From the NCBI GenBank assembly GCA_963585895.1, contig OY757916.1:21537060-21601059 (forward strand): a stretch of DNA of 64,000 nucleotides. Direction: 5' to 3'. Origin of the DNA: Sepioteuthis lessoniana. Lineage: Eukaryota > Mollusca > Cephalopoda > Myopsida > Loliginidae. The translations under genes and the position numbers were made by a program. Under the pieces are notes generated by a model, which ran no database searches, was not told the DNA's origin, and saw only the letters and a list, made by a program, of their open reading frames with translations. Position 1 is the stretch's first letter; the number at the start of each line of letters is the position of its first letter. Of this stretch, positions 28,966-38,885 are shown in pieces.

Positions 28966-29380
28966 AGGTTTGATTGAAATGTTCATTGGTTGACCAAGAA
29001 AGTCTCATAGAATGTGACCAAATAAGGTTCATATAAAGGTTGGTTGAAATGTTCATTAGTTGACCAAGATACTCTCATAGAATGTGACTAAATAAGGTTT
29101 ATAAGAGGGTCGACTGAAAAGTTCAAAGGCTGACCAAGATAATCTCATAGAATATGACTAAATAAGGTTTATAAGAGGGTCGACTGAAAAGTTCAAAGGC
29201 TGACCAAGATAATCTCATAGAATATGACTAAATAAGGTTTATAAGAGGGTCGACTGAAAAGTTCAAAGGCTGACCAAGATAATCTCATAGAATATGACTA
29301 AATAAGGTTTATAAGAGGGTCGACTAAAAAGTTCATAGGCTGACCAAGATACTCTCATAGAATGTGACTAAATAAGGTTT
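28966..29380. repeat. 70-bp tandem array
   Basis: About six copies of a 70-bp unit containing ggtttataagagggtcgact, ggctgaccaagat and ctcatagaat. The three central copies are identical over most of their length (ggttt at 29096 and 29166, exactly 70 apart). Edge copies are more diverged, the usual pattern of a growing array. Confidence 0.95.
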
Positions 29381-29454
29381 ATTTTTCAACATTGCTGTCA
29401 ACACACTTCTATCAGTTTTTGATTTGTAACTCATTTATTTTTTCTTCATGGTTC

Positions 29455-29790
29455 TTAAATATGCTGTCTTTATACCCTGCTGAGGAGTAAGAGTTCCTCA
29501 CAAGAAAGACATAAGCGTATGGCTCTCATAGATTTGGTGTTCTAAAGAATACCCCTTCTTTGACATTATTCCCAGACCCACTCTGACTCAGATTGTGTTA
29601 TACCTGTTAGCGTCCCATCCATGGGTGAAAAAGATATGTTTTAAATTCAATTATATTCGATAGGAATACTTGATACCATATAACCGTTTGTAAATTGTGC
29701 GAATTGAGAATTCTTATTTGAAGCTATAATATTTCTACCAAGGATTATTATTATAAGTTTCTTGAAACCATTTAAGTTTGAGCAATAATT
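29455..29790 (+). mobile_element. Family D copy, sense
   Basis: Body gctgaggagtaagagttcct, gacattattcccagacccac, ctgttagcgtcccatccatg, then internal module. No tail is present before the SINE C copy begins. Confidence 0.7.
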
Positions 29791-29827
29791 AAAAGTAAAT
29801 TAATAAAAAATAATTACTTGAAACCAT

Positions 29828-30345
29828 AATGGAGGAATTCGTGGCGTAATGGCTACCTTTGTAGGAAACAGACGCGTCGACACGAATTCAAATCCGAGAC
29901 TGTTTGTATTTCAATTAGCGTTAATTCACTTGCAAAAGGTACGTATCCAATTATTCTCCTTTAGCAGTGATAAATAGCCGGGCAGACTAAGCTCTTCAAC
30001 TTTGGTATGGCGACCTATCTCTGAATTCAAACTTTCAATTCAAACTTGTTAAATTCTGCTAAAAATGATCTTATGTCTTATCTGCTCATGTGGACGGGGA
30101 GGTAAATGTTTTTGAAACCGTATAATTATTTGCATCGAAATACTTGCAATTATACAATTATATTAGAATTATTTATATTATATAGGGATACTTGATATCA
30201 TATAAATGTCATTATAAAATCTCTTAAGAAGCAATTACATAAAGAATGTAAATATAAATGAACAATGAATCCAATTCCCCAACCTATTTGAATAAAATAA
30301 CTCTAGATGAGTTGGCATATCGTTAAAATCAATCCATTAATCAGC
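29828..30345 (+). mobile_element. SINE family C, sense, with shared tail
   Basis: Head gaattcgtggcgtaatggct, B-box-like gaattcaaatccgaga, body gtacgtatccaattattctc and ctcttcaactttggtatggc. Internal D-like modules follow, and the tail ataaaataactctagatg then ttggcatatcgttaaaatc ends the element. This joins C head, D-like middle and shared tail in one copy. Confidence 0.7.
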
Positions 30346-30514
30346 CTATTTAATATTCTCTGATTAGGAGAGTCTTAAGTGATTTAATAGTTCACATACG
30401 AATCTCTCAAAAGTTCACACTTAGTACCCAATATTTCTGTCTTTGTGATAAATGCGCTTCGCGTATTATATAACGGTTACTCACCAGTCACGTGATCTCT
30501 TTTGCAATCGGCTG

Positions 30515-30825
30515 GGGCTGTAGAATACGTCAACTGTATCTTTGCAGAGGGGGTTAGACTTCCCCCGAGGAATATCCCAGATTTGACACTAAACTGTATC
30601 TGATGGTGAGGCTCGAATCCTGGAACTACGTGGAGTGTTAAGTACTCCTTCATTGCCATTATTCCCAGGTGTACTCTGATCATGATTGGTTATCCCATTT
30701 AAGGTCCCATCTATAGGTCAAATAGAAATTTTTGACTATCTAACTGTGAGCAAACAAATGACAAATTGAAATGTTACTATTACATAGCAATACTTGAAAC
30801 AATTTACCTGCGTTCAAACAAACAT
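30515..30825 (+). mobile_element. Family D copy, sense, cut by a LINE
   Basis: Body from cggctggggctgtagaatac through cctggaactacgtggagtgt to ctctgatcatgattgg, then the internal module (aactgtgagcaaacaaatg). LINE-alpha interrupts at about 30826. Confidence 0.8.
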
Positions 30826-31450
30826 CATCATCATTATCATGTCGCACCGCCAGCACGGCTCTCCCTGACCCTCTCTCGCTACCCTTCTCTATCGTCACTC
30901 TCTTCCGGTAGGTCTTCAAGGCTACATCCTGTATCGACACAGAGTAGTTGTATATAGGTTCTAGCTGGTCGTCCTGCCTTTACTCGTCTATGTGAAGGGG
31001 TCCACAAGAATATGTTTCCTATGGGTTCGTCCCCACTTCTCCAGCAGTGTCCCACATGTCTGGTTTGTCTAACATGGATAGTTTTCGTGATGGGCAGTAA
31101 GCAGCCGTACAGCTGCTGCTTTGTGGGGTGCTGCCTTCAGGATTTGTTCAATACTGCTCCCAGCATTCTTGTATAGTTGACGTCAAGCTTTTTCTAATCA
31201 AAGAGGCGACATCTCCACACCAAAAGGTAATTCTCTGAAACTATTAGATTTATTCACCAATCTAAGAAGCAGTGTCTGATCAACCGAGACAGACATCAAC
31301 ACGCGACTAGCAAAAGCATGGACAGCTAACAGAAGGCTATCGGTCATATGGAATTCAGACCTGACCGATAAAATGAAAGGCAGTTTTTTTCCAAGCCGTG
31401 GTCATGTCGATAATGCTGTATGGATGCTCTACTCGGACGCTAAGTAAACG
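30826..31450 (-). mobile_element. LINE-alpha copy with 5' inversion (twin priming)
   Basis: 30826-31195 is minus-strand LINE-alpha from the (GAT)n end up to codons for EKKLDV. At 31196 the strand flips: 31196-31450 is plus-strand coding for RGDIST, TDINTRLAKAWTA, SVIWNSDLTDKM and the LYSDAK region. That is exactly the piece that should lie upstream of EKKLD. The copy is thus a 3' part joined to its own inverted 5' part, the known product of twin priming during target-primed reverse transcription. Confidence 0.85.
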
Positions 31451-31600
31451 TGCAAATATTTAATTGTGTGCAAATGAATAAGTCTGAACGATTTAGAAAT
31501 AAATTACCTTCAAACTATTCACTTATAAATCAAAGAAGTATATCCATTTGACTTTGTGAAAACAAATTACTGATGTTAAATTTTTTTTATCATTTAACTG

Positions 31601-32157
31601 TATAACGTAATGGCCAAGGGATTTCAGTTCATGCCTTTAAGTTTAGTTAGGCTGAGAACCTTTCGGCTCAGCACATGGGTTAGTTAGGTGCAACATTGAG
31701 GCAGGTTTTAACGTGGGTGCGCGCGGGCGGATAGAGGTGTCACTCAGATGTCACAATAGTCCGAGATGAAACGGGTAACGGAGTGCGAGTGACGTCACGC
31801 ACCGGAAGCGCGCAGAGGTTTGTGGGGAATTAAAAGAAAGTTAGAGAGTTGAGTACTAGACGCCAAACGAGGAGGATCGACTTTTGGAGCTCGCAGACGC
31901 GAGGCGAACTTGCGCCCTATGGGGGCCGCTCGAGATGGGGGCCAAATGAATAAGACAGCATAGAAGATTGTGTCTCTCCTCCTTATGTCGAAACCTTTAA
32001 CTCAAAGTTAATAAAAAGGTTTCGTACCCGAACAAGAAGTCGATACGTGTTTTCGAATTTCGAGATACCTATGTTCTGAGTTTTCTATATGTTCTTTATA
32101 TGTTCTATCGTTATGAACATTATATGTCTATTTCGCGTTAATTGTGAATATGATACA
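31601..32157 (+). mobile_element. Solo LTR 1 with 4-bp target duplication
   Basis: 557 bp from tataacgtaatggccaagg to gtgaatatgataca. The flanks are actg on both sides (31597-31600 and 32158-32161). The second base is a instead of the g expected for TG...CA ends. Inside are TGACGTCA (31790-31797), an ETS-like ccggaag (31802-31808) and a late aataaa. No internal retrotransposon sequence adjoins, so it is a solo LTR formed by recombination. Superfamily is not determinable here. Confidence 0.9.
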
Positions 32158-32394
32158 ACTGTGTGCAAACAAATGGCTATTATTTAATTTAATGGTTAAT
32201 ATTAAATAGTTATACTTGAAACCACTTAACATGTGCAAGTTAATGAACTTTGGCACATTTCAGAATGTTATCATTAAAATAATTTTTCACAAATCATATA
32301 TTTAATATATGCATAAAAACGATTCGGCATAAAATAACCCACAAGGGTTGATATGCCATAACACCTAGCAATCGATTCAACTGATATCTTGACC

Positions 32395-32655
32395 AGTCGG
32401 ATGGGGCTGTAAAATACACCGACTGTTTCTCTGCAGAGGGGTAAAACTATCTCTCAACGTGCGTCCTAGATATGACCCTAAACAATCTGATAGTGAGGTT
32501 CCAGTAATGCTGGAGCTTCGGGGAATGCAGAGTACACTTTCAATGCCATCGCTCCCAGGTCCAATCGGATCAGGAGTTGTAACACCTGATAGGGTCCTAT
32601 ATATAGGTAAAATTGAACTAAACTGTGTACTTATGCTAAACTGAATTGTTTAAAA
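32395..32655 (+). mobile_element. Family D copy, sense
   Basis: Starts cagtcggatggggctgtaa. Contains tctctgcagaggggtaaaac, gctggagcttcggggaatgc and aggagttgtaacacctgata. A shared tail with pre-existing context (ggcataaaataacccacaag) lies just upstream at 32317-32360 and belongs to the preceding repeat. Confidence 0.85.
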
Positions 32656-32925
32656 TTGTTGGTTGGTTGGGTTTTATGGCATATCAACATTTGTAGGTTA
32701 TTTAACGCCAAATTCATTTTTACACAGATGTTCAGTTCTATTTTAAACAATTCAGTTTAGCGGGTCAGTGGTACTCCGCAATCCCCAAAGCTCCAGCATT
32801 ACTAGACCCTCTCTATCAGACTGGTTAGTGTCATAATTCAGGACACTCGTAGCGGGGGGGGGTCTTGCCCTTCTGCAGAGAAGCAGTTGGTATATTCTTC
32901 TGCCCCAGCCTACAGGGCAAGGTAA
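32656..32925 (-). mobile_element. Family D copy, antisense, truncated inside
   Basis: Antisense tail (gttttatggcatatcaacat) and module (caattcagtttagc), then a deletion to gtactccgcaatccccaaag and the D 5' end ctgccccagcctacagg. With the previous entry it makes a tail-to-tail inverted pair. Confidence 0.8.
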
Positions 32926-32929
32926 AGAT

Positions 32930-33335
32930 GGCTACCACCAGTCAAGGAAGGGCAGTTATCACGTGATCTCTCATGATTTGATACCGAACGACAAGACGCA
33001 TTTTTCGACTATTTTCAATCTTGGCCCGGTACAACGGAAATTAACACATAAAATCCGTCAAGGTAAAGGCATTTATATAAACTAATGTTTTTCCCTGAGA
33101 TAGAAATACAGAGATAAAATCAAATTTTAAATAGTTTTTATAACAGATTTTTTTCATCAATATTTCCCTGCGTAATGTTTACCAAAATTGTATACGTACA
33201 TAGCAACATCTGCCCAGAAAAAAAAAAAGAAAGAAAAACTTCTTTTGTATTTTGTGATAAAAACTGATCAGCATATTTAGGACAGAAGATCAAATCTCGT
33301 TTTATTTAACAATATGAAAATAGCTTATCCATATT
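32930..33335. other. Unassigned segment
   Basis: AT-rich; no repeat or gene recognised. Confidence 0.5.
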
Positions 33336-33337
33336 CA

Positions 33338-33622
33338 CCAACCCCTCCGCTCGGGCAGGATATGATACAAGGTCAATTTTTAAGCGGAGTTTAACAGGTT
33401 TGAATTCAGAGTTTTCCTTCTCCTAGACTAGTTGCCTCACCAAGGCTGAAGAACCTAGTCTGCCCTACTATTTACCCATAGCTGGAGGGAGAATAATTGG
33501 ATTCATACCTTTCCCAAAGGTATTAGTGCTATGTGAAATGCCATCAGTCTCGTCCAGGATTTGAACTCGTGTCGCCGTGTCCAGTTCCTACGACGATAAC
33601 CATTACACAACAGGCACCTCCA
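33338..33622 (-). mobile_element. SINE family C, antisense, complete
   Basis: On the minus strand: head ggtgcctgttgtgtaatggt, B-box gagttcaaatcctggac, body gaaaggtatgaatccaatta and ctaggttcttcagccttgg, end gagcggaggggttgg. The clearest C copy. Confidence 0.85.
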
Positions 33623-33649
33623 AAGTTATGAAAATAACTTATCAGTTCA

Positions 33650-33825
33650 TGGATTTCACTGTTTCAGCAGACAAGCGAATTAAATTAAAGCAAAAATTAA
33701 CATAAATACCCGGATGTTACCTGAAACTGAAAATAGTATGGACTATGATGGTGAATGTGTTTTTTTTTTTCATCTAAGTAGAAACACACTAAACAACCCT
33801 AAGGGACCTGGAAAAGAGACTGGGG
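33650..33825 (+). mobile_element. R4-type LINE fragment, isolated
   Basis: Codes in a broken frame for DFTVSADKRIKLKQ (compare DFAVPADHRIKLKE) and later RDLEKRLGELVG-like residues. Old, outside the main chain, and with no TAA tail. Confidence 0.65.
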
Positions 33826-33826
33826 G

Positions 33827-34566
33827 AGTTAGTTGGTTCCTTTTTTATTTAATAATATATCAACCTTTGTGGGTTATTTAATGCTTTGTGTACCGTATTC
33901 ACAATTAACGCTATGTGCGAAATAGACATATAATGTTCATAACGATAGAACATAGGAATCTCGGAATTCGAAAACACGTAACGACTTCTTGTTCAGGTAC
34001 GAAACCTTTTTATTAACTTTGAGTTAAAGGTCTCGACGTAAGGAGGAGAGACACAATCTTCTATGCTGTCTTATTCATTTGGCCCCCATCTCGAGCGGCC
34101 CCCATAGGGCGCACGTTCACCTCGCGTCTGTGAGCTCCAAAAGTCGATCCTTCTCGTTTGGCGTCTAGTACCCGACTCTTTCTCTCTTCAAATTCTCACA
34201 CAAACCTCTGCGTGGTTCCGGTAAGTGACGTCATCCGCACCCTGTCACCTCGGTTCGTCTCGGACTATTATGACATCTGGGTGACACCTCCATCCGCCCG
34301 TGCGCGCCCGCGTTAACACCTGCTTCAGTGTTGCACCTAACAAACCCATGTGCTGAGCCGAAAGGTAAACTCAAAGGCATGAACTGAAATCCCTCGGCTA
34401 TTTTATAACATTTGTAGAAGATACTGTTTAAGGGATAAGGTAGCTCATACATTTCTTAAAGGTATCAATCCAAAAGTGAACATCATAGCACGACTGGAGT
34501 TTGAACTCTCTTACTTTGAGCTTGCAGTTCAGCACTTTAGCCATTACTCCACGGAGACTTCCCCAG
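33827..34566 (-). mobile_element. SINE family A, antisense, split by a solo LTR
   Basis: Tail side at 33827-33898 (tatcaacctttgtgggttat). Head side at 34411-34566 (gggataaggtagctcatac, gcacgactggagtttgaact, ccattactccacggagac). The 512-bp LTR between them is flanked by tttg on both sides. Confidence 0.85.
33899..34410 (-). mobile_element. Solo LTR 2, inside a SINE
   Basis: Reverse orientation to LTR 1. On the minus strand it starts tgttataaaatagccgaggg and ends ttgtgaatacggtaca. The target duplication is tttg (33895-33898 and 34411-34414). TGACGTCA is kept at 34226-34233. A 73-codon frame inside is not a gene. Confidence 0.9.
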
Positions 34567-34611
34567 GGGAAAAGAATATCCAGATAGGGATTGATACGGT
34601 AGAATCATCAT

Positions 34612-34835
34612 CATCATCATCATGTCGTGCTGTTGGCACGGATATCCCTGACCCTCTCTCGCCACTTTCCCCTATCGTTCATCGCCTCAGGCAGGTAATC
34701 TGGACAACATCCCGTATCCTCACATAGTTGCTGAACGTATGTTCGTGCTGGTCGTCCAGCTTTTGCACGGCCATGTATTGGGGTCCATAAGAGTACATCA
34801 CTTATGAGTTCGTCCCTGCTTCTCCAGCAGTGGAT
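34612..34835 (-). mobile_element. LINE-alpha 3' fragment
   Basis: Minus-strand frame HCWRSRDELISDVLLWTP, GRAKAGRPARTY and RVRDIRANSTT, ending at a (CAT)n run at 34606-34620. 5'-truncated at the HCWRS codons. Confidence 0.9.
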
Positions 34836-34839
34836 ACAG

Positions 34840-34940
34840 TGGAATACTAAAAGGAAAGAGAGAAAATGACAGAGACTTGCTGTCACTTAGGCTGAAGGGA
34901 AGTCTATAAGTTACCTCTGATATGGAAACTCTCCAAAAAT
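34840..34940 (+). mobile_element. R4-type LINE 3' end scrap
   Basis: gagacttgctgtcacttagg, ctctgatatggaaactctcc correspond to the last 90 bases of the R4-type copies at 17-21 kb. It lies between two LINE-alpha pieces of opposite orientation. Confidence 0.65.
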
Positions 34941-35077
34941 ATTGCAGTTGTACAATAATTACAGTCATAATTTTATCTACCTCGGTGCGTCGATACATTT
35001 ACAGCATAAAATACAATCATTTTACACAACGATATTTATCTTTCAACATAATCTCCTCCTTTATCATTCGAGCGGCC

Positions 35078-35500
35078 GTGGCGATACTGCTGTATGGATA
35101 CACTTCTTGGACGCTAACAAAACGGCTGGAGAAGAAGCTAGATGGCAATTACACAAGAATGTTGCAAGCAATATTGAACAAGTCCTGGCGGTAACACCCC
35201 ACAAGGCACCAACTATACTACCACCTACCTCCCATCACGAAAACTATCCAAGTTAGACGAACCAGACACGCAGGACACTGCTGAGAAGCAGGGACGAGCT
35301 CATAAGTGATGTACTCTTATGGACCCCCACATATGGCCGAGAAAAAGCAGGACGACCAGCTGGAACATACATTCAGCAGCTATGTGAGGATACGGGATGT
35401 AGCCCTGAAGACCTGCCAGAGGAGATGAATGATAGTGAGAAGTGGCAAGAGAGGGTCAGGGATATCCGTGCTAGCTGCATGACATGATGATGATGATGAT
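35078..35500 (+). mobile_element. LINE-alpha 3' fragment with (GAT)n tail
   Basis: Codes for LLYGYTSWTLTKR and EKKLDGNYTRMLQAILN, then breaks at gcggtaacac. It continues to the RVRDIR end and gatgatgatgatgat. One base is lost in the HCWRS block. Confidence 0.9.
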
Positions 35501-35970
35501 CGACTTATTGATCCACCCTTCTAGAAAGTGTATTCTCTCCGTGGGAGCAATTCACGTTATTGCAAATAGTTTGTTTTACATTTGTTAACAAAGCAAACAG
35601 GGAAGTGTAGACTTTGGACTGGTCTTATTGTTTCTATTCCTCTTCCCTCCCCTCCAAACCTTTGTATAACCAGCCGGAAGTAATCTTTCAAAACGATTTG
35701 CAGAAGTAAGGTCACTTCCGGTCATTTACCGATACGATAAAAAAGAAAAAAAAAAAAAAAGATGCAACGTCATGATAACAGCGTCTCGTCTCATAAGAGA
35801 TTTCGTTTGATGGATCGGTCTCCCAATCTCTCGTTCGGACATTCTAATCTCACGGGAATGACACTGGCGAACGGGAGCAGGAGTCTTGGCTAGAATGGTA
35901 GAAGACAAATCACTTAATCTAAGCAATCCCGATCCAGACTTGCAGATCGACTGATGTCGAAGACGAGGTC
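35501..35970. other. Unassigned, CpG-bearing segment
   Basis: More CpG and GC than its surroundings (tctcgttcggacattc, acgggaatgacactggcg). A 66-codon minus-strand frame matches nothing I know. May be the upstream part of the CRE/TATA-like site that follows. Confidence 0.4.
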
Positions 35971-35996
35971 ATCAGGTGACGTCAGCATAAAATAAT
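35971..35996 (+). promoter_or_regulatory. CRE site followed by a TATA-like element
   Basis: TGACGTCA (35977-35984), extended to tgacgtcagca, a CRE that also fits a MAF-type half-site. cataaaataa follows two bases later. No gene is seen downstream within reach, so the role is speculative. Confidence 0.3.
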
Positions 35997-35999
35997 TCC

Positions 36000-36735
36000 C
36001 CCCAACACCATCTTTATTTTGCGTCTTTGCAACTATTCTGCCATTTTTTTTCTAATTCTCTTTAAGTTCTTTTTTTTTCTTTTTTCTCCTCACTTTCACT
36101 AATTCCGATGTTTTTGTTTCTGATTTGGAAATATTTTAGTTTACATATTTGTTTTTTTTTTTATTCCATGCTATTTTTCCGTACATGTTGTCTATATTTG
36201 CAAATTGCTTAGTTTAGACAAAAAAATAGACTAAATGAATAAAAACTGGGAAATGAGGATTGTGTTACATCATTAATCGAAGTAAGGCTTGTTTCTATAT
36301 ATATATAAAAAAAGGAAACTTTAAATCTTTATTTTTTATTAGGGCGGTAACGCTGACTGTTAGGAAATACGTACCTTATTTGATAACCTTTAAGAGCCTT
36401 TTTCCTTTTTATATTTGATATGAGAAAATTATCATATGAAGCAAGGTAAAATTACTGGCAGTTTATATTTTTTTGGCAAACATTTGTCTACACAAACCTC
36501 AACTTTAGAAACAAGACACGGTATATTTTCAGTCAAGTGTTTTGCTTGCTGGATTGATTTTAATGGCATGTCAACCCGTCTACGCTTATTTTATGCCTAC
36601 AGGTTAGGAAAGAGTATTTATTGTACGTTTATATCAACATTTTCTGTATCGTTGTTTCGTTAATTTTTTTTTTTTGCGTACGTTTGTAAGATATCAGGTA
36701 TTTCTCGAATAGAAATAGTAATGTTTTCAAGTGTT
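36000..36735. other. Unassigned, T-rich; antisense C-type tail near 36550
   Basis: Contains T-runs, a short TA run at 36298, and an antisense tail fragment (aatggcatgtcaacccgtct, cttattttatgcc) at 36560-36600. The 75-codon frame at 36436 spans that tail and is not accepted. Confidence 0.5.
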
Positions 36736-36985
36736 GTATAGTTCAGTTCAGTTTCTTTGTTTTATGGCATATCAACCTTTGTAGGTTATTTAATGCCAAA
36801 GTTATTCTTCAAGAAGTACAGTAGTGGTACTATTTGACCCATAGCTGGGAGGATAAGGGGGTTCATACCTTTCCCAAGGGTATTTGCCCGAAAGTGAACG
36901 TAATAGCGCGACTGAAGTACGAACTCGCTTACAACTATTCCGCCGTCCATCGCTTTAACTATTACACCACGAAGACACCCCAAGA
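36736..36985 (-). mobile_element. SINE family A, antisense, complete
   Basis: Well-preserved tail, middle and head (accacgaagacacc). Imperfect flanking repeats caagtgttgtatag (left) and caagagttgtagag (right) suggest a 14-bp target duplication with two changes. Confidence 0.9.
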
Positions 36986-36987
36986 GT

Positions 36988-37119
36988 TGTAGAGCAGTGA
37001 CCACTATACAAACACATACGCATGCATGCGGAATCATAACGACGACACAATAAAGACGAGTGACCACTGACATCAACGGGGAAAATTTAAGATGGCGGAC
37101 TGACACTGAGCACGTGTGG

Positions 37120-37168
<49 letters not shown>

Positions 37169-37870
37169 CATTTTCCACAAATTCCATTTGTAGAGTAGTG
37201 ACCCTTAATTATTATTTTATATAATAAAATACTGTTAACTGAAGACGTTCTTGGCGATTATTTCTATCCAACAAATGCACCACTCGGCATAACACGAACA
37301 CAACAGAAAGAAAAAGAAAGGAAAAGATCCCTAACATGAGATTTGGTAAGTCAGTTTAAATCTACACAATGTTGTATACTCATATAATACATATACATCT
37401 GCATGCATAACACAACGACACAATAAAGACGAGCGACACAGTTCTTTAGAAAAATATACCTCTCACTTTATTTGAAAGGTTTGTGTGTGAGAGGGAGTTG
37501 GAGACCAAATAGAACTGCAACATATTGAACCCCACTCTATTGGCCATAACCACGTTTCTTTCCCGTTCTCCTGGAATACTCAACCGGGGGCCTGGGGGCC
37601 CAGCCTCTCTGGGTGCTGGTTTTCTCTACCGCATCTTATCTCTAACTCATCTGATCTCCAACTGATTAAATTTCCTGTGCACTGAGTTATATAATAGTTC
37701 CACGTCCACCTTCTTCTTGTGGGCGTCACAATTTCGCTCTCATTCAACCTGTCCACGGTCAAGGTTATAATATCCTAATATTCCTCGACCGGATGCACCT
37801 GTTATTTATACAGGTGCATTTCCTATTTTGACAGCCCGGCCGGGTCGGAGGTCAATATACAACACAAGTA
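36988..37870. other. LTR-like, CpG-richer block with internal duplication
   Basis: tgtagagcagtgacc (36988) and tgtagagtagtgacc (37188) start two related stretches, each later containing cgacacaataaagacgag (AATAAA inside). A (CT)22 run lies at 37122-37164. Also aagatggcgg (YY1-like, 37089-37098) and a perfect 10-bp hairpin at 37793-37819. The look is of an eroded or nested LTR, but no target duplication was found. Confidence 0.4.
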
Positions 37871-38067
37871 ATTATTTCTATTTACAAATAGTTATTTGTT
37901 ATACATCAATAGTTTCATAGTCTCTTTGGGATAACCTAATACGTAAAAAGAAACAGTATCTTAAGTATGATTTGTACACAAATTTTGTTGATATCATTCT
38001 TAAACGAGGCTGAGCCTTTCTCGCACAAAGTTATGTGGTTTCCAGTATTGCTATATTAAATAAGAAA

Positions 38068-38325
38068 TAAAGTTGTCTCCCTTTAGTCGAGGGTGACCAG
38101 AAGGCTCCCTTTTTAATAGCTACCATACCGAGGTGTAGGGGAGGGCGCAATTCCTTTCCCTGGATTGCTCATCTTTACCCTTGATACGTACCTTATATTG
38201 CTGATTATTAAGCAAGGAGGTATCAAGTACCATTTTCAAAGTCTTTGATATGACGCGACCTGGGATTGAACCTAGGTCTCCAGAACCATTGGCGAACACT
38301 CTACACACTAGGCCAATGAGCCGGT
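38068..38325 (-). mobile_element. SINE family B, antisense
   Basis: Starts aaagttgtctccctttagtc and ends cactaggccaatgagccgg. On the minus strand the head is ccggctcattggcctagtgt with a B-box ggttcaatcccag. Confidence 0.9.
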
Positions 38326-38329
38326 TTAA

Positions 38330-38586
38330 AGTAAAGTTGGCGATTATAGTCAAGGGCGACCAGAAGGTTCCCTTTTTAATAGCTACTAAACTGAGGTGTA
38401 GGAGAGGGCCCTACTCCTTTCCCTGGATTGCTTCACTTTACCCTTGATGCGTACCTTATATTGCTGATTATTAAGCAAGAAGGTATCTAGTACCATTTTC
38501 AAAGTCTTTCATATGACGCGACATGGGATTGAACCTAGGTATCCTGGACCATTGGCGAAAATTCAAACCACCAGGCCAATGAACAG
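38330..38586 (-). mobile_element. SINE family B, antisense, tandem partner
   Basis: A second B copy in the same direction starting five bases after the first, with its own substitutions (acatgggattgaacctaggt). It ends accaggccaatgaacag. The 2-copy tandem mirrors the pair at 1594-2107. Confidence 0.9.
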
Positions 38587-38639
38587 TAGTAACTACGACA
38601 TTGCTATATAACAGTCACAATTTGATATTAGTCATTTGT

Positions 38640-38885
38640 TTACTCACAGTTTGTTCTATTTGACCCAAAGATAGGACCCTATCAGGTGCTACTAATTCGG
38701 GTCAGAGTAGACCTGGGAACTATGGCAATAAAGAGGTACTCCGCATTCCCCACAGGTCTGAGGCTGGAGACTCGCAATTAGATAATTTATTGACATATCA
38801 GGACACTCGTTGAGAGGGAATCTTACCCGTCAGCAGAGACGCATTCAGTGTATTTTGCAGCCCCAGCTAACTGGAGGATAATGTA
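38640..38885 (-). mobile_element. Family D copy, antisense, at the satellite edge
   Basis: Complete D body read backwards: tgacccaaagataggacc, gtcagagtagacctggga, gaggtactccgcattcccca, ending gtgtattttgcagccccagc then taactgg. Its final 25 bases are the same as the start of the 52-bp satellite unit that begins here. Confidence 0.85.

Noticed and set aside
28966..29380. CRISPR-like direct repeats
   Set aside because: Units are contiguous 70-mers without unique spacers, in a eukaryotic setting. The same reason excludes the 33-, 52- and 69-bp arrays.
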